Shown here in pieces: positions 60,083-64,000 of a stretch of DNA of 64,000 nt. The translations under genes and the position numbers were made by a program. The stretch is from Roseovarius azorensis (lineage in GTDB: Bacteria > Pseudomonadota > Alphaproteobacteria > Rhodobacterales > Rhodobacteraceae), in NCBI RefSeq assembly GCF_900109455.1, contig NZ_FOAG01000005.1, positions 1 to 64,000 on the forward strand. Reading direction: 5' to 3'. The number at the start of each line of letters is the position of its first letter. Position 1 is the stretch's first letter. The notes beneath the pieces were generated by a model. The model was not told the origin of the DNA and searched no databases. It was given only the letters and a program-made list of their open reading frames with translations.

Positions 60083-61195
60083 ATGATCATCGGGTGCCCA
60101 ACAGAAATCAAGCCGCAGGAATTCCGCGTCGGCATCACCCCCATTGCGGCACAAGAGGCCGTGAGCAGCGGTCACGAGGTGATCGTTCAGGCCGGGGCCG
60201 GGTTGGGTGCGGGGTTCGACGACGCTGCCTATGTGGCAGCGGGTGCAAGGATCATCGACACGGCGGCAGAGATATTCGCCACCGCCGACATGATCGTCAA
60301 GGTCAAGGAACCGCAGGCCGTCGAGCGCAAGATGCTGCGCGAGGGGCAACTGCTCTTTACCTATCTGCATCTGGCCCCCGACCCGGAACAGACCCGGGAT
60401 TTGCTCGCCTCTGGCTGCACTGCGATTGCCTATGAAACGGTAACCGACCGCGCAGGCGGCCTACCGCTGCTCGCGCCGATGTCCGAGGTCGCCGGGCGTC
60501 TTGCGCCGCAGGTTGGCGCCTGGACCCTGCAAAAGGCGAACGGCGGACGCGGCGTTCTGATGGGCGGTGTGCCCGGCGTGGGGCCTGCTCGCGTAATTGT
60601 GATCGGCGGTGGTGTTGTCGGCACCCATGCCGCCAAGATCGCTGCCGGGATGGGCGCGGATGTGAGCGTGCTCGACCGTTCGCTGCCACGGCTGCGCTAT
60701 CTCGATGACGTGTTCGGCGGCACCTTCAAGACCGGCTATTCCTCTGCCGGGTTGCTTGCCGAACTGTTGCCGCTCGCGGATATGGTGATCGGCGCGGTTC
60801 TCATCCCCGGGGCCGCCGCGCCCAAGCTGGTGCGCCGCGATCAGTTCGCGGTGATGAAGCCCGGCGCGGTGCTGGTGGATGTCGCAATTGATCAGGGCGG
60901 CTGCTTTGAAACCTCGCGTGCAACCACCCATCAGGATCCGATCTACGAGGTTGATGGCATCATGCATTACTGCGTCGCCAACATGCCCGGCGCGGTGGCG
61001 CGCACCTCGACGCTGGCGCTGGGCAATGCCACCATGCCGTTCATGCTGGCGCTGGCAAACAAGGGCTGGAAACAGGCCTGTGCCGATGATCCGCATCTGC
61101 TGAACGGCCTGAACGTGCATGCCGGGAAACTGACCTACGAGGCCGTCGGCACCGCTCTGGGGATCGAAACCGTCGATCCCGCATCTCTGATCTGA
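60083..61195 (+). CDS. ald: Alanine dehydrogenase
   Basis: The 370-residue enzyme interconverts L-alanine and pyruvate plus ammonia with NAD. Family marks are GCPTEIKPQEFRVGITP at the start, the substrate lysine in IVKVKEPQ, the catalytic histidine in YLHLAPDPEQ, the NAD-binding VIGGGVVGTHAAKIAAGMGA, and VDVAIDQGGCFETS. AGGAGGAGAG precedes the ATG at 60083. It is divergent from the Lrp gene. A 9-bp GC hairpin (61205-61213 with 61226-61234) follows the gene, without a U-run. Confidence 0.96.
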   Translation: MIIGCPTEIKPQEFRVGITPIAAQEAVSSGHEVIVQAGAGLGAGFDDAAYVAAGARIIDTAAEIFATADMIVKVKEPQAVERKMLREGQLLFTYLHLAPDPEQTRDLLASGCTAIAYETVTDRAGGLPLLAPMSEVAGRLAPQVGAWTLQKANGGRGVLMGGVPGVGPARVIVIGGGVVGTHAAKIAAGMGADVSVLDRSLPRLRYLDDVFGGTFKTGYSSAGLLAELLPLADMVIGAVLIPGAAAPKLVRRDQFAVMKPGAVLVDVAIDQGGCFETSRATTHQDPIYEVDGIMHYCVANMPGAVARTSTLALGNATMPFMLALANKGWKQACADDPHLLNGLNVHAGKLTYEAVGTALGIETVDPASLI

Positions 61196-61324
61196 TCGCC
61201 CGACGCGCCCCCGGCCCGACCGCGTCGGGGGCGCTGACGACACATGTCGTGTCGCAGATGATGCTGGACCGCCCGCCCCCCATAGACTAGCAATTGTAAA
61301 AAAAACGCCAACAGGGGGCGCAAA

Positions 61325-62371
61325 ATGGCCATGTTCATACTGCGCAGGGTCGGGATCATGATCCTGACGGCGCTAAGTCTGACGTTTATCGTCTTTTTCC
61401 TGACGAATCTTTATCCCAATCTGGAAAAGCTGGCCAAGACCCAGGGCGATTTCCGCATGAGCGACGAAGAGGTCGCCAGCTATCTGAACCGCAACGGCTA
61501 TCTGCAGCCGATGGCGGTGAAATACGGGCAATGGATCGGGGTGCTGCCCGGTTTCGTGATCGATGATCGCGATGGCGTGACGCGCGGCCATTGTATCGCG
61601 CCCGGCACCGCCCCCGAGGACGCGCCCCGCTTTTGCGGTATTCTTCAGGGCGAGTGGGGCCATTCCACCGTGTTCAAGGAAGATGTGGGCAAGATCCTCA
61701 ACGACAAGCTGGCACTGACGGGCAGGCTGATGCTCTGGGTGATGCTGCTCATGGTGCCCACTGCACTGGTTCTGGGCGTGCTGGCGGGAATGCGCGAAGG
61801 CTCGCGCACCGACCGCACGCTCTCGACCGTTGCGATCACCACGACGGCCACGCCGGAATATGTCTCGGGCGTTCTGTTCATCGCGATTTTTGCCAGCACG
61901 GCGGTGGGCCTCAAATGGTTCAAGGGCACCGCAACCGGTGCGATGGACCAGGCCACGTTCGAGAATTTCTTTCTGCCGGTTTTGACCATTGCGCTTTACG
62001 GCATGGGCTATATCGCGCGGATGACACGCGCCAGCATGGCCGAGGTGATGACTGCGCAATATATCCGCACCGCACGCCTCAAAGGCGTGAGCTTTCCCAA
62101 TATCGTGATGAAACACGCGCTCAGAAACGCGCTGATCGCGCCCTTCACGGTGATCATGCTGCAATTCCCGTGGCTTCTGAACGGGGTGGTGATCGTCGAG
62201 ACGCTGTTCAACTACAAGGGCTTTGGCTGGACCCTGGTGCAGGCGGCGGGCAACAACGACATCGAGCTGCTGCTTGCCGTGTCGGTGGTGTCGGTGGTGG
62301 TGGTGCTGGTCACGCAGTTCATCTCGGACATTGGCTACGTCTATCTCAACCCGCGCATCAGCGTCAGCTAA
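61325..62371 (+). CDS. Dipeptide/oligopeptide-type ABC transporter permease (DppB-like)
   Basis: The 348-residue protein starts with a membrane helix (FILRRVGIMILTALSLTFIVFF), followed by a long periplasmic insert of about 100 residues (to about 130), and then the permease core, with the ATPase-contact loop YIRTARLKGVSFPNIVMKHA. It is the first gene of a permease-permease-ATPase set. The substrate-binding protein gene is not upstream and may lie past the right edge. The insert is larger than in many DppB proteins. The substrate is unknown; peptides, or other Dpp/Opp-class ligands, are possible. Confidence 0.85.
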   Translation: MAMFILRRVGIMILTALSLTFIVFFLTNLYPNLEKLAKTQGDFRMSDEEVASYLNRNGYLQPMAVKYGQWIGVLPGFVIDDRDGVTRGHCIAPGTAPEDAPRFCGILQGEWGHSTVFKEDVGKILNDKLALTGRLMLWVMLLMVPTALVLGVLAGMREGSRTDRTLSTVAITTTATPEYVSGVLFIAIFASTAVGLKWFKGTATGAMDQATFENFFLPVLTIALYGMGYIARMTRASMAEVMTAQYIRTARLKGVSFPNIVMKHALRNALIAPFTVIMLQFPWLLNGVVIVETLFNYKGFGWTLVQAAGNNDIELLLAVSVVSVVVVLVTQFISDIGYVYLNPRISVS

Positions 62372-62385
62372 GGGAGGCGTCAATC

Positions 62386-63570
62386 ATGGAAGCACTTGGC
62401 TGGAGCGACATAATCCTGCGTATTCTGCAGCAATTCACGCCCGTCTGGATTGCGCTTGTCGTCACCTTTGCGCTTTCGATCACGTTCAAGCGCCGGCTCG
62501 GGCTTTATGGCAAGCTCTTTGACAGCCCGATCGGCATGATCGGCTTTGCCATGGTGATGTTCTGGGTGTTCACCGGCATATTCGGCGGCGCGTTCGACAT
62601 GATCACCACGCATGACGTGCTGGAACAATCTGCCTCGATGAAGAACAAGGGACCCGGCTGGCCCTATTCGAAAATGACCGGAACGCCAGACCCCAACGCC
62701 TATCCCTATTATCTGCTTGGCGGCGACAATCTGGGGCGCGATGTATTCAGCCGCATGATCGTGGGCGCGTGGGAGGTCATAAAGATCGCGCCCTTCGCCA
62801 GCCTTTTCGCCTTCATGGTCGGCATAACGCTGGGTCTGCCAGCCGGATATTATGGCGGCAAGCTGGACACCATTCTGTCCTTCATGGCCAATCTCATCCT
62901 GGCCTTTCCGGTGATCCTGTTGTTCTACCTTCTGGTCACACCCGAGATCGTGCTGACCGGCATTCCGGTCTACATGGCCGCGGTGCTCTTTGTCTTTCCC
63001 ATCGTGTTCCTGATCCTGCTATGGAATTCGCGGTTTCACACGCAGCCGCAGCGCCGGAACATCTATGTCGGCGTGACGCTGGTGATCGGTCTCTGGCTCT
63101 ATCTCGGGATCGCGTGGGATGCCGATCCGCTGGGAATTGTCAGTTTCCCCCCCAACCTGCTGGTGGTTTTCGTCGCGGTGGTTTTTGTCAACACGCCCAC
63201 CGTGTTCCGGATCGTGCGCGGTCTCACGATGGACATAAAGACGCGCGATTACGTGGCTGCTGCCCAGACCCGTGGTGAGAGGCCGTGGTATATCATGCTG
63301 TGGGAAATCCTGCCCAACGCGCGTGGACCGCTTCTGGTCGATTTCTGCCTGCGTATCGGCTATACCACGATCCTTCTGGGGACCCTCGGCTTCTTTGGTC
63401 TGGGGCTCAGCCCCGAAAGCCCGGACTGGGGCAGCACGATCAACGAGGGGCGCAAATTGCTGACGATGTATCTCCACCCTGCCCTGCCCCCGGCGCTTGC
63501 GCTGCTCAGTCTCGTTCTGGGCCTCAACCTGCTGGCCGACGGGCTGCGCGAGGAGAGCCTGCGCGACTGA
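62386..63570 (+). CDS. Dipeptide/oligopeptide-type ABC transporter permease (DppC-like)
   Basis: The 394-residue second permease begins 14 bases after the first (AGGGAGG before the ATG at 62386). It is longer than a usual DppC (about 300). An extra N-terminal helix region and a periplasmic segment (residues about 60-110, ending at LLGGDNLGRDVFSRMI, the DppC-type motif) are followed by the permease core. The coupling loop is DYVAAAQTRGERPWYIMLWE, and the end GLGLSPESPDWGS to LADGLREESLRD is typical. It pairs with the preceding gene and the ATPase that follows. Confidence 0.86.
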   Translation: MEALGWSDIILRILQQFTPVWIALVVTFALSITFKRRLGLYGKLFDSPIGMIGFAMVMFWVFTGIFGGAFDMITTHDVLEQSASMKNKGPGWPYSKMTGTPDPNAYPYYLLGGDNLGRDVFSRMIVGAWEVIKIAPFASLFAFMVGITLGLPAGYYGGKLDTILSFMANLILAFPVILLFYLLVTPEIVLTGIPVYMAAVLFVFPIVFLILLWNSRFHTQPQRRNIYVGVTLVIGLWLYLGIAWDADPLGIVSFPPNLLVVFVAVVFVNTPTVFRIVRGLTMDIKTRDYVAAAQTRGERPWYIMLWEILPNARGPLLVDFCLRIGYTTILLGTLGFFGLGLSPESPDWGSTINEGRKLLTMYLHPALPPALALLSLVLGLNLLADGLREESLRD

Positions 63571-63626
63571 GTATTCTTTGCAAGATGAAAGAGGGCGGGA
63601 ACGCCCCGGTGACAAGGGAGTTGGAC

Positions 63627-64000
63627 ATGACCAAGCCGGATCATGACGGACCGATCCTCGAGATCGAGAACCTGTCTATATCCTTTTTCACAAGGCTGCG
63701 CGAGATTCCGGCGGTGATGGACTTTTCCGTGACCGTCCAGCCCGGCGAGGCGGTGGGGCTCGTGGGGGAATCCGGCTGTGGCAAATCCACCGTGGCGCTT
63801 GGCGTGATGCAGGATCTGGGTGTGAACGGGCGGGTTGTCGGCGGATCGGTCAAGTTCAAGGGACGCGATCTGGGTCAGATGAGCGCGGCAGAGTTGCGCG
63901 ACATCCGAGGCAATGAGATAGCGATGATCTATCAGGAACCGATGGCAAGCCTCAACCCGGCGATGAAGGTGGGCCGCCAGCTGATCGAAGTGCCGATGAT
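63627..64000 (+). CDS. ABC transporter ATP-binding protein, N-terminal fragment
   Basis: The first 124 codons are present; the gene continues past the right edge. It has Walker A VGLVGESGCGKSTVALGV and the Q-loop region IAMIYQEPMASLNPAMKVG, both typical of DppD/OppD ATPases. The ATG at 63627 follows AAGGGAGTTGGAC. It energises the two permeases just upstream. Signature and Walker B motifs lie outside the window. Confidence 0.9.
   Translation, partial: MTKPDHDGPILEIENLSISFFTRLREIPAVMDFSVTVQPGEAVGLVGESGCGKSTVALGVMQDLGVNGRVVGGSVKFKGRDLGQMSAAELRDIRGNEIAMIYQEPMASLNPAMKVGRQLIEVPM

Overview
The window is a stretch of chromosome from a high-G+C alphaproteobacterium, almost certainly a member of the Rhodobacteraceae (Roseobacter group). 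The evidence is the set and order of housekeeping genes (rimP-nusA-ylxR-infB, rpsO-pnp, rnhB next to a CcrM-type GANTC methylase, dnaN/recF/gyrB near dnaA and rpsT), a NaChBac-type ion channel of the kind known from marine roseobacters, and the general character of the proteins. Nothing looks like a plasmid, prophage, insertion sequence or CRISPR locus. Most of the window is core chromosome.

Layout. 0-3.4 kb: start of galU, then kdsB and cysQ (minus strand), a polysaccharide ABC-2 permease (plus) and alkB (minus). 3.4-7.5 kb: dnaK-dnaJ behind a convincing sigma-32 promoter, then radC. 7.5-15.5 kb: an SBP-OmpA fusion protein, an unknown membrane-anchored protein and secA (minus), divergent from a parvulin isomerase, argJ and mutT (plus). 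15.5-22.4 kb: a 44-residue orphan gene, then the rimP-nusA-ylxR-infB transcription and translation operon (minus), which has a promoter and a terminator-like leader upstream, and a P1-family peptidase. 22.5-37 kb: the replication neighbourhood. dnaA and rpsT read leftward; a sulfotransferase, a GT14-like glycosyltransferase, a HIT protein, a sodium-channel-like protein, a DUF1203 protein and pheS intervene; then dnaN, an AT-richer NYN-domain gene, recF, a VOC protein, a LysE exporter and gyrB read rightward.

37-45 kb: a GntP permease, a membrane-tethered winged-helix protein, small secreted proteins, rnhB, a CcrM-type methylase with three GANTC sites packed in front of it, and a hydroxyacid dehydrogenase with an MmgE/PrpD protein. 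45-51.5 kb: a TPP-riboswitch-controlled thiamin operon, thiD-thiO-thiS-thiG-thiE-thiF(rhodanese)-thiY-tenA, followed by tRNA-Arg(CCT). 51.5-64 kb: a LacI regulator with a HIBADH-family dehydrogenase and a candidate operator between them, a membrane-anchored RTX-repeat protein, rpsO-pnp, a possible small RNA, a GMC oxidoreductase, a divergent Lrp regulator and alanine dehydrogenase pair, and the start of a peptide-type ABC transporter operon that runs off the right edge.

I did not find a clear new multi-gene defence or mobile system. The most interesting points are regulatory or architectural: the GANTC cluster at ccrM, the three-segment switch of the TPP leader, the terminator-like leader of the nusA operon, the palindrome over the gyrB promoter, a putative independent transcript after pnp, the displaced dnaA block, the NYN gene between dnaN and recF, and the two-TM wHTH protein.
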